Shown: positions 24,960 to 32,863 of the stretch, one piece after another
How the letters are laid out: every line of letters begins with the position of its first letter
Numbering within the stretch: position 1 is the first letter of the stretch
Assembly: GCA_040757595.1 (NCBI GenBank)
Contig: JBFLWP010000003.1
Coordinates: forward strand, 224,166-288,165
Source: Nitrospirota bacterium
Lineage (GTDB): Bacteria > Nitrospirota > Nitrospiria > Nitrospirales > Nitrospiraceae
Direction of reading: 5' to 3'
Length of the DNA stretch: 64,000 nt
Translations under genes and position numbers: made by a program
Notes under the pieces: generated by a model
What the model was told of the DNA's origin: nothing
The model's input: only the letters and a program-made list of their open reading frames with translations
The model's database searches: none

Positions 24960-25745
24960 CTACAGGGAGGCGAGCTTGCTGCGCAGCGCAAGCCGGATGA
25001 GGTCCGTCCTCCCGCGCACGGTCAACTTGGAGCGGAGCCGGTTGATATGGCCCTCGACGGTCCGCACGCTGAGGCGCAGAGCCGACGCGATGTCCTTGTT
25101 CGACAACCCCTCTCCGACGAGCCTGAGGATCTGGCGCTCGCGTTGCGAGAGCTTCGCGAGCGAAGGTTCGCGCTCCGTCTCCGGAATCAGCTCCTCAGGC
25201 GAGCCCAATGCTTCGGGGTACACGGCTCCATTCACCGCCAGGCTGCGCGTGGTCCTGCCCAGGTAGACGACGATCTCGCACTGTCCGGGCGGGGCGCCCT
25301 CGCCGCGGTGAACGGCGACCTTGCTCGGTCCGAACCGGTTCCCCGCGATCCCGCCCAGAATGCCCGATTCCACCAGGCAGACGTTGGGGTCGCCGTTCGC
25401 CCGCGCTCCGAACGGGCAGACCGGAATCCGGAATGTGACCGCGTCTGCGGTCGCCTCCTTCAGCGAGCATTCCCACCCCCAGCGGCGCCCCAAGCTCTCG
25501 ATGCAGCGAACATAGTCCTCCCTGGAGAATGGCGTGCCTGGTTTGGGGGGCTCCGCACAGAGGCGGACCGCCTGTTCCCCCATACTCGCACCGATTTGGC
25601 GCAACAGTTTTTCGTAGACCGTTGGGTGGAGCAGGGCCCTGACGGAGTCCATGAGCTGACCCAAGGAACTTCGGATAAACTCCAAGGGGGGAGCATCGGA
25701 TGATGAAGGATGGGACGAGGGAAACATCGGGTGGAAATACCACAA
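24960..25745 (-). CDS. LuxR-type regulator with N-terminal ligand-like domain
   Basis: A 261-residue protein from a TTG start with AGGG upstream; an ATG at 25725-25727 is a shorter alternative. Residues 25-185 form a domain with RIPVCPFG and VCLVESGILGGIAGNRFG. Its spaced cysteines resemble the V4R/methanogen-output kind of small-molecule domain. The C-terminal LuxR helix-turn-helix begins at LSQRERQILRLVGEGLSNKD. It has no receiver domain, so it probably binds a ligand or cluster directly. The hybrid kinase follows on the same strand. Confidence 0.75.
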   Translation of the reverse strand: MWYFHPMFPSSHPSSSDAPPLEFIRSSLGQLMDSVRALLHPTVYEKLLRQIGASMGEQAVRLCAEPPKPGTPFSREDYVRCIESLGRRWGWECSLKEATADAVTFRIPVCPFGARANGDPNVCLVESGILGGIAGNRFGPSKVAVHRGEGAPPGQCEIVVYLGRTTRSLAVNGAVYPEALGSPEELIPETEREPSLAKLSQRERQILRLVGEGLSNKDIASALRLSVRTVEGHINRLRSKLTVRGRTDLIRLALRSKLASL

Positions 25746-25992
25746 TTTCCCTGACAGAACAATCGGTGCCGCAGGGCAAGAAGGCTATAACGTAGAGACA
25801 CCCTGTGCGATCGGGTGTGGCCACGTATCAAGTCTCTCCGTTATTCGCCGATACAGTCCAACGTATGCATGGGCGCGTTCAGGTCCGGTTTCCCGGATCG
25901 AACGCGCTCTGGTGGGTGAGACCGGCTCATGCGGTTCGTGCCCGCCGAGCCACACATCATTCGTCCGTCAACCTTAAGGAGGAGGTGCCTTG
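25746..25992. other. 247-bp divergent spacer with GATACAG motif
   Basis: This is the space between the divergent LuxR-type gene and the globin gene. It contains CCGATACAG near 25848-25856 and GTATC about 20 bases before it, the same words found upstream of the two sigma-54 operons near 51.3 and 59.6 kb. No good sigma-54 promoter was found here. AAGGAGGAGGTG precedes the globin start. Confidence 0.4.
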
Positions 25993-26397
25993 ATGCCCGC
26001 TGTCACGATGTCGCCTGTGAAGGACAGCTTCGGTCGCTGCTGCATCAACCCGAACTTCATCGATCGGTTTTATGAGATCTTCCTGGCCAGTCATCCCGCA
26101 ATCGCGCCGATGTTCCGCAATACCGACTTCACGAGGCAGAAACAGTTGCTGCGAGCCGGTTTGAACATGGTGCTGATGCACCACGACCACAATCCCGTCG
26201 GGACCCAAGGACTGGATCGCATCGGCCAGAGCCATGGCCGTCAGAAGCTGAACATCGACCCCTTGCTCTACAAGTACTGGGTTGAGAGTCTCGTCAAAGC
26301 CGTCAAGGAATGCGATCCGCAGTGCGACGGCAAACTCGAAGACGAATGGCGCGCAGTTTTGAGGAACGGAACCGCGTACATCATGGCCAAGTATTGA
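25993..26397 (+). CDS. Single-domain globin
   Basis: A 134-residue protein. The B-C region NFIDRFYEIFLASHPAIAPM, the FRNTDFTRQKQLL helix and the F-helix IGQSHGRQKLNI are typical of bacterial globins. H81 is the likely proximal heme ligand. It ends with a normal H helix and carries no reductase or transducer domain. Likely roles are NO or O2 handling, or oxygen sensing for the chemotaxis cluster that follows. An almost perfect ribosome site (AAGGAGGAGGTG) lies upstream. Confidence 0.88.
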   Translation: MPAVTMSPVKDSFGRCCINPNFIDRFYEIFLASHPAIAPMFRNTDFTRQKQLLRAGLNMVLMHHDHNPVGTQGLDRIGQSHGRQKLNIDPLLYKYWVESLVKAVKECDPQCDGKLEDEWRAVLRNGTAYIMAKY

Positions 26398-26438
26398 GAT
26401 CGTGGGCGATTATTCCAGCGTTGCCGGGAGGTCCGGGT

Positions 26439-27296
26439 ATGGTGGCTGAGTGCTGCGCCCCAGACGTGCAATTCGACGGAATCGCCGGCGGGGCGGCCGT
26501 GACACCCTCTTGCCACGTCGGCCGCATTTTGATCGCGGAGGACGTGGAGCAGGTTCGCCAGTTCATGACGGAATTGCTGCACCGTGCGGGCTATCGCTGC
26601 GATTGTGTCGGCACTGCCCGGGAAGCCCTCCAAGCCCTGGCTACCCGCGCTTACGACCTCCTCATCACCGACATCCACATGCCGGACAATAACTCGCTGA
26701 CGTATCTTCAAGCCTGCCAGGGCGGCGCGCCTCCGGTCCCCGTCATCGTGATCACGAGCTATCCGTCCGTCGGAACCGCCGTGGAGGCGGTCCGTCTTTC
26801 CGTGGTGGATTACCTCATCAAGCCCGTGGAGGGCGCCGCGCTGATCGAAAGCGTCGGCCGAGCCGTCGGGAAAGGCCGGATTTTGCGATCTCTGCGCAAG
26901 GTCCGCGAAGAGATCCGGATCTGGGACGAAGCGATGGACCGATTGGAGAAATCGCTCATTGCCTCCGAGAGTCCGGATGCCGGGACCAGGGACGCCTGGC
27001 AGACGGGATCTGTGCTCGAACGGACCCGGCTGCTCTTCGGCCAGATTGCGGCGAGCCTCAAGATTGTGCTCGAGACGGCGAAGCCTGAGTGGCCCGGTCA
27101 ACGAAACGTGGACGTGTGCGCGCTCGTCCGGTGCTCGAAGGTGGCCGAGTACGAGGCGGCCCTACGCCGGACGGTCGAGGTGTTGGTGCAGACCAAGAGC
27201 GCATTCAAGTCCAAGGATCTGGGCGATTTGCGGAAGACGCTCACGGGCCTCTTGAAGAAAGAAGCGAACGAGGCGCCTCAAGTTTCCCAGTGCTAG
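26439..27296 (+). CDS. Response regulator with uncharacterised helical C-terminal domain
   Basis: A 285-residue protein. After a 27-residue leader the receiver domain holds E34/D35, phospho-acceptor D78 in LLITDIHMPD, and YLIKPVEG. Residues 150-285 are helical and amphipathic (LRSLRKVREEIRIWDEAMDR, VLVQTKSAFKSKDLGDLRKT) and match no output domain I know. GGGAGG precedes the ATG. It lies 41 bp after the globin gene. It may be an adaptor for the following MCP-like protein. Confidence 0.85.
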   Translation: MVAECCAPDVQFDGIAGGAAVTPSCHVGRILIAEDVEQVRQFMTELLHRAGYRCDCVGTAREALQALATRAYDLLITDIHMPDNNSLTYLQACQGGAPPVPVIVITSYPSVGTAVEAVRLSVVDYLIKPVEGAALIESVGRAVGKGRILRSLRKVREEIRIWDEAMDRLEKSLIASESPDAGTRDAWQTGSVLERTRLLFGQIAASLKIVLETAKPEWPGQRNVDVCALVRCSKVAEYEAALRRTVEVLVQTKSAFKSKDLGDLRKTLTGLLKKEANEAPQVSQC

Positions 27297-27382
27297 ACCG
27301 ATAAGTGGACAAGACCATTCAAGCCGCGCACCGGACGGGTGAGCGGTCGTCTTAACGGGCAGGATACCAGGCCTGCAAGTTG

Positions 27383-27437
27383 AAGGCGCAATCAGGATGT
27401 CTTCCCTGCGTGGGGAAGCGCCGGTTGCGCCTTTTTT
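27383..27437 (+). terminator. Rho-independent terminator / possible attenuator
   Basis: AAGGCGCAA (27383-27391) pairs with TTGCGCCTT (27425-27433) and is followed by a T-run and ATT. The loop contains a second stem, CTTCCC with GGGGAAG. It lies 50 bp before the start of the MCP-like gene, so it either ends the globin-regulator transcript or acts as an attenuator. Confidence 0.75.
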
Positions 27438-27486
27438 ATTGGCACTCGCATCGGCCGCCGCGCTTGGATCGTCGGAAAGGAAACCC

Positions 27487-28626
27487 ATGAGGACGTTGTG
27501 GTGGTGGCTGCCCGATCTGCTCCTGGTCGCCGGCGGGGCGGTCTTGTGGGGGCGGTGGTGGGTCCGGCAGAGGAACCTGGAACGGGCGCTCGCGGAAGCC
27601 GAAACCGGCAAGGCGCGGATGGCGGTGCGCTGTGCGGAATGGGAAGAGTTTGCCGGCGCCGTGGCGCCTCTGCTGCCCGTTCTGGTCGCCCAGCTCAACT
27701 CGATCGTCACTCAAACGGAGTCGGCCGCCCTGGAGCTCTGCGCCAGGTTTCAACGGATTTCGCAACGGGCGAAGGAGCAAGCCGACCAGGCGGAACACCT
27801 GTTGGCCGGGACTGGCCACCAACGTGAGGGGGACTCGGCGACGGTGGAAGGGATCCTCCAGGAGATCGACCGCACGCTCCACCAGTTCGTCCAGGACGTC
27901 CAAAAGACCGCCCGGGTGACCATGGGCGTCGTGGCGGTCATGGACGAAGTGGACGCCAACACCAAAGCCATCGCCGGGATTCTCGGAGAGGTGGAGTTCA
28001 TCGCGGATCAAACGCGCCTGCTCGCGCTGAATGCGGCAATCGAAGCGGCGCGGGCAGGAGAACACGGACGCGGCTTTTCGGTCGTGGCCGATGAAGTCGC
28101 CAAGCTGGCGAACCGGTCGGGCGTCGCCGTGACGAACATCCGCAAGCTGATCAACACCGTGCAGGACAGCACGGGGCGGGCCATCAAGGAATTGGCCGCG
28201 CTGGCGTCGGTGGACGTGAGCGCAACGCTGGCGGCCAAGGCGCGGGTGGAAGAGCGGACGCGCACCGTGGTTCAACGGAACGCCGATTTGCACGCCAGGA
28301 TTCGACTCGCCGATGGCCAAGCGGGCGAGCTCGTCAGCGACATCTCGCAGGTCGTGATGTCCATGCAATTCCAGGACATGACGAGGCAGAAGATCGAGCA
28401 CGTCACCGCTCCGCTGGCCCGCGTGCACGATTGCATGAAGCAACTGGCGGATTCCGAGGAGGAGCTTTCCCCGCCGTTCCGTGAGACCCTCCGGGAGCTG
28501 CGCGCGCTCGATCGTACGTACACGATGGAAGCGGAGCGGACCGTGGCGCGCGCGGTGAGGAGCCGCGACGCTTCGGAGGCGGCTGGAGCCGGTGTCGCGT
28601 CGAGCGACAACGTGACGCTCTTCTGA
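27487..28626 (+). CDS. Methyl-accepting chemotaxis-like protein, HAMP-less
   Basis: A 379-residue protein. One N-terminal membrane helix ([19 protein letters not shown]) is followed directly by a long coiled coil. The conserved signalling hairpin tip ([38 protein letters not shown]) lies near residues 180-220. No periplasmic domain and no HAMP are present, so the input must come from a partner, perhaps the globin or the response regulator just upstream. AAAGGAAA precedes the ATG. The later segment [18 protein letters not shown] is typical of cytoplasmic-input MCP-like proteins. Confidence 0.85.
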   Translation: MRTLWWWLPDLLLVAGGAVLWGRWWVRQRNLERALAEAETGKARMAVRCAEWEEFAGAVAPLLPVLVAQLNSIVTQTESAALELCARFQRISQRAKEQADQAEHLLAGTGHQREGDSATVEGILQEIDRTLHQFVQDVQKTARVTMGVVAVMDEVDANTKAIAGILGEVEFIADQTRLLALNAAIEAARAGEHGRGFSVVADEVAKLANRSGVAVTNIRKLINTVQDSTGRAIKELAALASVDVSATLAAKARVEERTRTVVQRNADLHARIRLADGQAGELVSDISQVVMSMQFQDMTRQKIEHVTAPLARVHDCMKQLADSEEELSPPFRETLRELRALDRTYTMEAERTVARAVRSRDASEAAGAGVASSDNVTLF

Positions 28627-28629
28627 TGG

Positions 28630-28703
28630 CCAGCAGCGAGCGGCTGGCAGCGAACGGTGGGCAGAACACAGATCGGAGCTATCAGCCATTCGCTATTCGC
28701 TCT
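28630..28703. repeat. Head-to-head repeat array (AGCGAACGG / CCATTCGCT)
   Basis: The left arm is CAGCAGCGAGCGGCTGGCAG followed by CGAACGG. The right arm is CAGCCATTCGCTATTCGCTC, in roughly inverted orientation. It fills the gap between the MCP-like gene and cheY. Confidence 0.65.
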
Positions 28704-28719
28704 CTTTCGGAGGTTGATA

Positions 28720-29091
28720 ATGGGCAAGCAGATTCTCGTGGTGGATGACTCCGTGACCATGCGGCAAATGGTCAGCTTCACGCTCACCAGCGCCGGCTTC
28801 GAGGTGATCGAAGCCGGAGACGGCCAGGAGGCGGTCGGCAAGTTGAACGGCGGAGCCAGGCCGAATCTGGTGATCACGGACCTCAACATGCCCAAGATGG
28901 ACGGGATTTCCTTGATCAAGGCCGTCCGAGCCATGCCGCCGCTCAAGTTGACGCCCATCCTCATGCTCACGACGGAGTCGGACGAGACCAAGAAGAAGGA
29001 GGGGCAGACGGCCGGAGCCACCGGATGGATCGTCAAGCCGTTTAACCCCGAGCAGATGCTGAAGGTGATCGCCAAAGTGATGCCGGTGTAA
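28720..29091 (+). CDS. cheY: Chemotaxis response regulator CheY
   Basis: A 123-residue single receiver domain with D9/D10, phospho-acceptor D54 (VITDLNMPKMDG), T84 and K106 (IVKPF). CGGAGG lies 6 bases before the ATG. Its position directly upstream of cheA supports the CheY role; it would be phosphorylated by CheA. No flagellar switch genes are in the window, so its target is unknown. Confidence 0.93.
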   Translation: MGKQILVVDDSVTMRQMVSFTLTSAGFEVIEAGDGQEAVGKLNGGARPNLVITDLNMPKMDGISLIKAVRAMPPLKLTPILMLTTESDETKKKEGQTAGATGWIVKPFNPEQMLKVIAKVMPV

Positions 29092-29096
29092 AGACG

Positions 29097-29180
29097 GTGA
29101 GGGGTAAAGGGTGATGGGTGATGAGCCAGTAGGAGACCGACGTCTCTCCCAGTCATCACCGGTCACCCATCACTGATCGC
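29097..29180. repeat. Head-to-head repeat array (GGGTGATGGGTGATGA / TCATCACC)
   Basis: The left arm is GGTGAGGGGTAAAGGGTGAT plus GGGTGATGAG. The right arm, TCATCACCGGTCACCCATCA, is in the opposite orientation. The arms can pair into a long hairpin between cheY and cheA. Confidence 0.75.
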
Positions 29181-29189
29181 GAGGTGGTT

Positions 29190-31361
29190 ATGAGCCTGGA
29201 CCTGTCGAAATTCCAAACGGCCTTCTTCGAGGAGAGCGCCGAGCACGTGGCCACCATGGAGGAGGGGCTGCTGCAGCTCGAGCGGCAACCGGGCGATCTC
29301 GATCTGCTCAATCGCATCTTCCGGGCGGCGCACTCCATCAAGGGCAATGCCGGCATGTTCGGGTTCACGGCAGTCGGGGAGTTCACGCACAAGTTGGAGA
29401 ACCTCCTCGATGCGCTGCGCAATGGGCAGATGGAAGCCGACAAGCCCCTCATCGATCTGCTGCTGGAAGCCGCGGACGCGCTGAAGGGACTGCTGGAGGC
29501 CGCCAGGACGAATGGAACGCCCGACGAGGCCGTCGTCGGCCCTCTGGGCGAACGGCTGCGAGCCCGTGTCACTGGTGAGGCCACAGGCGCGAGGTCCGAG
29601 GCCCGAGGCACTGGGCAAGACAATTCGACCTCTTGCCCCGCGCCGAGTCTGCGCCGCTACGCCATCACCTGGGCGCCGTCCCCCACGGTCTTTCAGCGGG
29701 GGATTGATCCAAGCCTCATTCTTCGTGAACTCCGAAGCCTTGGCGCTCTCACGTCCCCGGCGGGAGATCTGGATCACCTGCCCTCCCTCGACGACCTCGC
29801 CACCATGGCATGCGCGCCATCCTGGACCCTGACGTTGGTCTCCGACCGCCCGAGGCAAGAGATCGAAGATGTCTTTCTGTTCGTGCGGGATGACGGCGTG
29901 CTGACGATCACGGAAAACAGCGTCTCTCGTGAAGCGTATCTCGTCCCTCGTGAAACGCACGACGCTTCACGCACGACGCTTCACGATCCCAAACCCCTCG
30001 GTGAAATCCTGGTCGAAGAGGGAGTGATCTCCCGGGACGCGCTGCACCATGCCCTTTCCCAGCAGAAGCGGCTGGGCGAGATTCTGGTGGAGCAAAAGGC
30101 CGCCACACCCCAGCAGATCGCCCGGGCCCTGGAACGGCAGCGCAAGCTGGAGCAAGTCGCCCCGGCCAAGAAGGTCGAAACCGGTTCGATCCGGGTGGAC
30201 ACGGAGAAGATTGACAAGCTGATCAACCTGGTCGGTGAACTGGTGATCACCCAGTCCATGTTGAGCGATCTCGGGGCTCACTTCGAGCCGAACCAATTGC
30301 CGTTGCTCCTGGAGCGCCTCGCCCAACTCGAACGGAACACCCGCGAGATCCAGGAGCGGGTCATGGCGGTCCGCATGCTGCCCATCGGCACCGCCTTCAA
30401 CCGCTTCCCGCGTCTGGTCCGAGATTTGGCGGCGAAGAGCGCCAAGCAGATCCAACTCGTGATGTCCGGCGAAGAGACCGAGTTGGATAAGACCGTGATC
30501 GAGTCCATCGGAGACCCGCTGACGCACTTGATCAGAAATTCAGCGGATCATGGATTGGAACCGCCGGCGGAGCGGGTCGCGGCCGGAAAGCCGGAGCAGG
30601 GCACGATCACGCTCAACGCGTTTCACGAAGGCGGCAGCATCTGTATCACGGTCAGGGACGACGGACGCGGGCTGAACCGGGAGAAAATTCTGGCCAAGGC
30701 GCTTCAGCAGGACCTGATCGCCGACGCGGACAGACTGACGGACGAGCAGGTCTGGGCCCTCATCTTCCGGCCCGGCTTCTCGACCGCCGACAAGATTACG
30801 GACGTCTCCGGCCGCGGGGTCGGAATGGACGTCGTCAAGCGGAACATCGAGGCCTTGGGCGGAACGGTCAGCATTCGCACCGAGACCGGAAAAGGGACGA
30901 CCTTTACGCTCAAATTGCCCCTGACCCTGGCCATCATTGACGGGCTGACCGTGCGGGTGGGGCCTGAATCGTACATCGTGCCGCTCCTCTCGGTCGTCGA
31001 GTCCATCCAGCCGCAACCGTCCGCCGTCAAAGCGGTCGTCGGCCGGGGCGAGGTGGTGAACGTGCGCGGCGCCTACCTCCCGGTGATGCGGCTGGCCGAG
31101 ATTTTCGGCGTGGCGCCGGACACCACAGACCCCGCTCACGCGATCCTGGTGATCCTGGAGACCGAAGGCGAGAGGGTTGCGGTCATGGTGGACGAGCTGC
31201 TGGGGCAGCAGCAGGTGGTCATCAAGAGCCTGGAGAAGAACTTCCGAAAGGTGGACGGCATGGCGGGGGCCACGATCCTGGGCGACGGGACCGTCGCGTT
31301 CATCCTGGACGTCCGGGGCCTCATCGAGCTGGCGCGTCACGGCGCTGCCGTGGCGGCCTAA
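29190..31361 (+). CDS. cheA: Chemotaxis histidine kinase CheA
   Basis: A 723-residue kinase. The HPt domain (1-105) carries H48 in AAHSIKGNAGMFGF. A P2-like region follows (about 150-240). An unusual segment at about 268-322 has the words LGEILVEEGVISRDALHHAL and LGEILVEQKAATPQQIARAL, resembling the MshEN module of type II/IV secretion ATPases. The dimerisation helix (TEKIDKLINLVGELVITQSM), HATPase (HLIRNSADHGLEPPAER, GRGVGMDVVKRNIEALGG) and CheW-like domain complete it. Two stretches, about residues 126-154 and 244-267, are written by repeat arrays. GAGGTGG precedes the ATG. Confidence 0.95.
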   Translation: MSLDLSKFQTAFFEESAEHVATMEEGLLQLERQPGDLDLLNRIFRAAHSIKGNAGMFGFTAVGEFTHKLENLLDALRNGQMEADKPLIDLLLEAADALKGLLEAARTNGTPDEAVVGPLGERLRARVTGEATGARSEARGTGQDNSTSCPAPSLRRYAITWAPSPTVFQRGIDPSLILRELRSLGALTSPAGDLDHLPSLDDLATMACAPSWTLTLVSDRPRQEIEDVFLFVRDDGVLTITENSVSREAYLVPRETHDASRTTLHDPKPLGEILVEEGVISRDALHHALSQQKRLGEILVEQKAATPQQIARALERQRKLEQVAPAKKVETGSIRVDTEKIDKLINLVGELVITQSMLSDLGAHFEPNQLPLLLERLAQLERNTREIQERVMAVRMLPIGTAFNRFPRLVRDLAAKSAKQIQLVMSGEETELDKTVIESIGDPLTHLIRNSADHGLEPPAERVAAGKPEQGTITLNAFHEGGSICITVRDDGRGLNREKILAKALQQDLIADADRLTDEQVWALIFRPGFSTADKITDVSGRGVGMDVVKRNIEALGGTVSIRTETGKGTTFTLKLPLTLAIIDGLTVRVGPESYIVPLLSVVESIQPQPSAVKAVVGRGEVVNVRGAYLPVMRLAEIFGVAPDTTDPAHAILVILETEGERVAVMVDELLGQQQVVIKSLEKNFRKVDGMAGATILGDGTVAFILDVRGLIELARHGAAVAA
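29566..29650. repeat. Repeat array inside cheA, first
   Basis: In-frame GGTGAGG / GGTCCGAGGCCCGAGGC words, with GGGCAAGA inverted at TCTTGCCC ten bases later. It encodes a low-complexity linker (about residues 126-154) between the HPt and P2-like domains. Confidence 0.65.
29921..29990. repeat. Repeat array inside cheA, second
   Basis: CGTCTCTCGTGAAGCGTATC, CGTCCCTCGTGAAACGC, then two copies of ACGACGCTTCACG in opposite orientation to the CGTGAAGCG word. It encodes about residues 244-267, ending just before the MshEN-like module. The array stays in frame with no stop. Confidence 0.75.
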
Positions 31362-31376
31362 CGTGAAACCTGGAGG

Positions 31377-31469
31377 TCACACCTTTTTATGATCGTGCAC
31401 CCACACGGCGATCAGCCCGATGACGGCCAATATCCCAAGAATGAGAAATGCCAAGGTGAGCGGCGTCAT
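31377..31469 (-). CDS. 30-residue single-span membrane peptide
   Basis: Antisense to the cheA-cheW gap. The ATG at 31467-31469 is preceded by GGGAGGG at a good distance. The peptide starts MTPLTLAFLILGILAVIG and ends AVWVHDHKKV: one hydrophobic helix with a basic tail. Size and shape match known small bacterial membrane proteins. It is on the opposite strand to the chemotaxis operon, so it needs its own promoter, which I could not define. Confidence 0.6.
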   Translation of the reverse strand: MTPLTLAFLILGILAVIGLIAVWVHDHKKV

Positions 31470-31691
31470 GATGTCCCTCCCTTCCCGATGGACAGAGCCA
31501 GCAGGAGCGCAAGAGACCGACAAGAAGGCCGACAAGCAATTCAATGAGGCTGAACGGTTTGGTTACGATGGGATTCAAGACCGCCAAGGTAATCGTGACT
31601 TTGCAAAGGTCGTAGCAGTATTTCGCCAGGCTGTCTCGATGCCTATCAATATTCACGAGAATACTATAGCGGATTGATTGACAAAGCACAA

Positions 31692-31756
31692 CGGCGTGAA
31701 GCGTGAAGAAAAGCGACTCCCCACGAACGACGAGATACGCTTCACGAATAACGAGC
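31692..31756. repeat. Repeat array upstream of cheW
   Basis: GGCGTGAAGCGTGAAGAAAA, then CCACGAACGACGAG, then ATACGCTTCACGAATAACGA. CGTGAAGCG and CGCTTCACG are inverted. The open frame upstream of cheW runs through it but the real start lies downstream. Confidence 0.7.
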
Positions 31757-31782
31757 GGCGGCATTTAAAGAAGGAGGGCGCA

Positions 31783-32301
31783 ATGGCAACGGCACTGGAA
31801 ACAGCGGCGGGCGAGCAGGACCAGCAGGCAGGGGCAACCTCGGAGGGGAGCCAGTATCTGACGTTCACCCTGGGGGATGAGTGCTATGGCGTGGACATCC
31901 TTCGGGTCCAGGAGATCAAGGGCTATACGGCGGTCACGCGCATCCCGAATACGCCGGACTTCATCAAGGGAGTGTTGAACCTACGGGGCACGATCGTCCC
32001 GATCGTGGATCTGCGGACCAAGTTCGGGATGGAGAAGGCGGACCTCACCATGTTCACCGTGATCGTGGTCGTCGTCGTCCGTGACCGCGTCATGGGCGTC
32101 ATCGTGGATGCGGTGTCGGACGTGCTGAACATCGCCGCGAAGGACGTCCAGCCGCCGCCGGCGTTCGGCGACAAGGTGGATACCAACTTCATCCAGAGCA
32201 TCGCCAAGTCCGGTGACAAGCTCATCACGCTGCTGGACATTGACCGGGTCCTGTCCTTGGGCGAACTGGCGCAGGCGGAGGCCGCCGCCGCGAGCGCGTG
32301 A
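31783..32301 (+). CDS. cheW: Chemotaxis coupling protein CheW
   Basis: A 172-residue CheW with the standard core: YLTFTLGDECYGVDILRVQE, IPNTPDFIKGVLNLRG, IVPIVDLRTKFG, GVIVDAVSDVL and LITLLDIDRVL. It couples receptors to CheA. AAGGAGGG is five bases before the ATG. The N-terminal 25 residues are acidic, Gln-rich and probably disordered. Confidence 0.95.
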   Translation: MATALETAAGEQDQQAGATSEGSQYLTFTLGDECYGVDILRVQEIKGYTAVTRIPNTPDFIKGVLNLRGTIVPIVDLRTKFGMEKADLTMFTVIVVVVVRDRVMGVIVDAVSDVLNIAAKDVQPPPAFGDKVDTNFIQSIAKSGDKLITLLDIDRVLSLGELAQAEAAAASA

Positions 32302-32371
32302 AACGCACCTCATACCCTTCTCAACCATCCTCCCTCAAGGAGAGAGGATGGAAGGAGGAGAGGAAGTCACC

Positions 32372-32836
32372 ATGGACGGCAAAGCGATCTTCTGGTACGG
32401 CGTGCTGCTCAGCATCACGGGGGCCTATCTGGTGGCGCTCGCCGGCGTGCGGTCCGCCAAGCAGCACGACGTGGCCTACCATTCGTGCTTGATGATCCGG
32501 GCCTGCACGATCGTCGGCATTTGGCTCGTGGCCTACGTCACCAAACAATTGCTCTTCGGGCGCGAGCGGTTCGGGGGGACCGAGGCCCAGTACTGGACCC
32601 TCTATGTCCCGGTCTTCTCGGCGCACATGCTCCTGGCCGTAGCAACCATCGGGATCGGCGCCTACAACCTGTACCAGGGCCTCACGCGGCTGCGATACGG
32701 GAGCGTCGGCGCCATGGCGGCGGGCACGTCGCGCCACCGCCGTCTGGGCAAGCTGCTGGTCTGGAGCTTCACCGGCGCCATGGCAACCGCCTATCTCGTC
32801 TATTTGATGTTGTTCGTCTGGTTCCCAACTTACTGA
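32372..32836 (+). CDS. DUF420-like four-helix membrane protein
   Basis: A 154-residue membrane protein with four or five predicted helices (FWYGVLLSITGAYLVALAGV, MIRACTIVGIWLVAYVT, FSAHMLLAVATIGIGAYNLY, FTGAMATAYLVYLMLFVWF). Conserved histidines lie in KQHDVAYHS, FSAHML and SRHRRLGK. The family often lies near terminal oxidases and may bind heme or copper. Its place between cheW and the MCP suggests a sensory or respiratory link, which is inference. GAGGAAG precedes the ATG. Confidence 0.75.
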   Translation: MDGKAIFWYGVLLSITGAYLVALAGVRSAKQHDVAYHSCLMIRACTIVGIWLVAYVTKQLLFGRERFGGTEAQYWTLYVPVFSAHMLLAVATIGIGAYNLYQGLTRLRYGSVGAMAAGTSRHRRLGKLLVWSFTGAMATAYLVYLMLFVWFPTY

Positions 32837-32863
32837 CCATCTATCAACCAAGGAGGGTGAGCA

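Larger units (their letters stand above)
31362..31782. other. 421-bp cheA-cheW gap
   Basis: It holds the small membrane peptide gene on the minus strand (31377-31469) and a repeat array (31692-31756). Between them is an AT-richer stretch containing TATTC-ACG-AGAATA near 31650, a possible operator. No other coding sequence was seen. Confidence 0.5.

Noticed and set aside
25755..25775. CGGCACCGATTGTTCT (minus strand) as a sigma-54 promoter of the LuxR-type gene
   Set aside because: The -12 element lacks the GC dinucleotide; two or more key mismatches.
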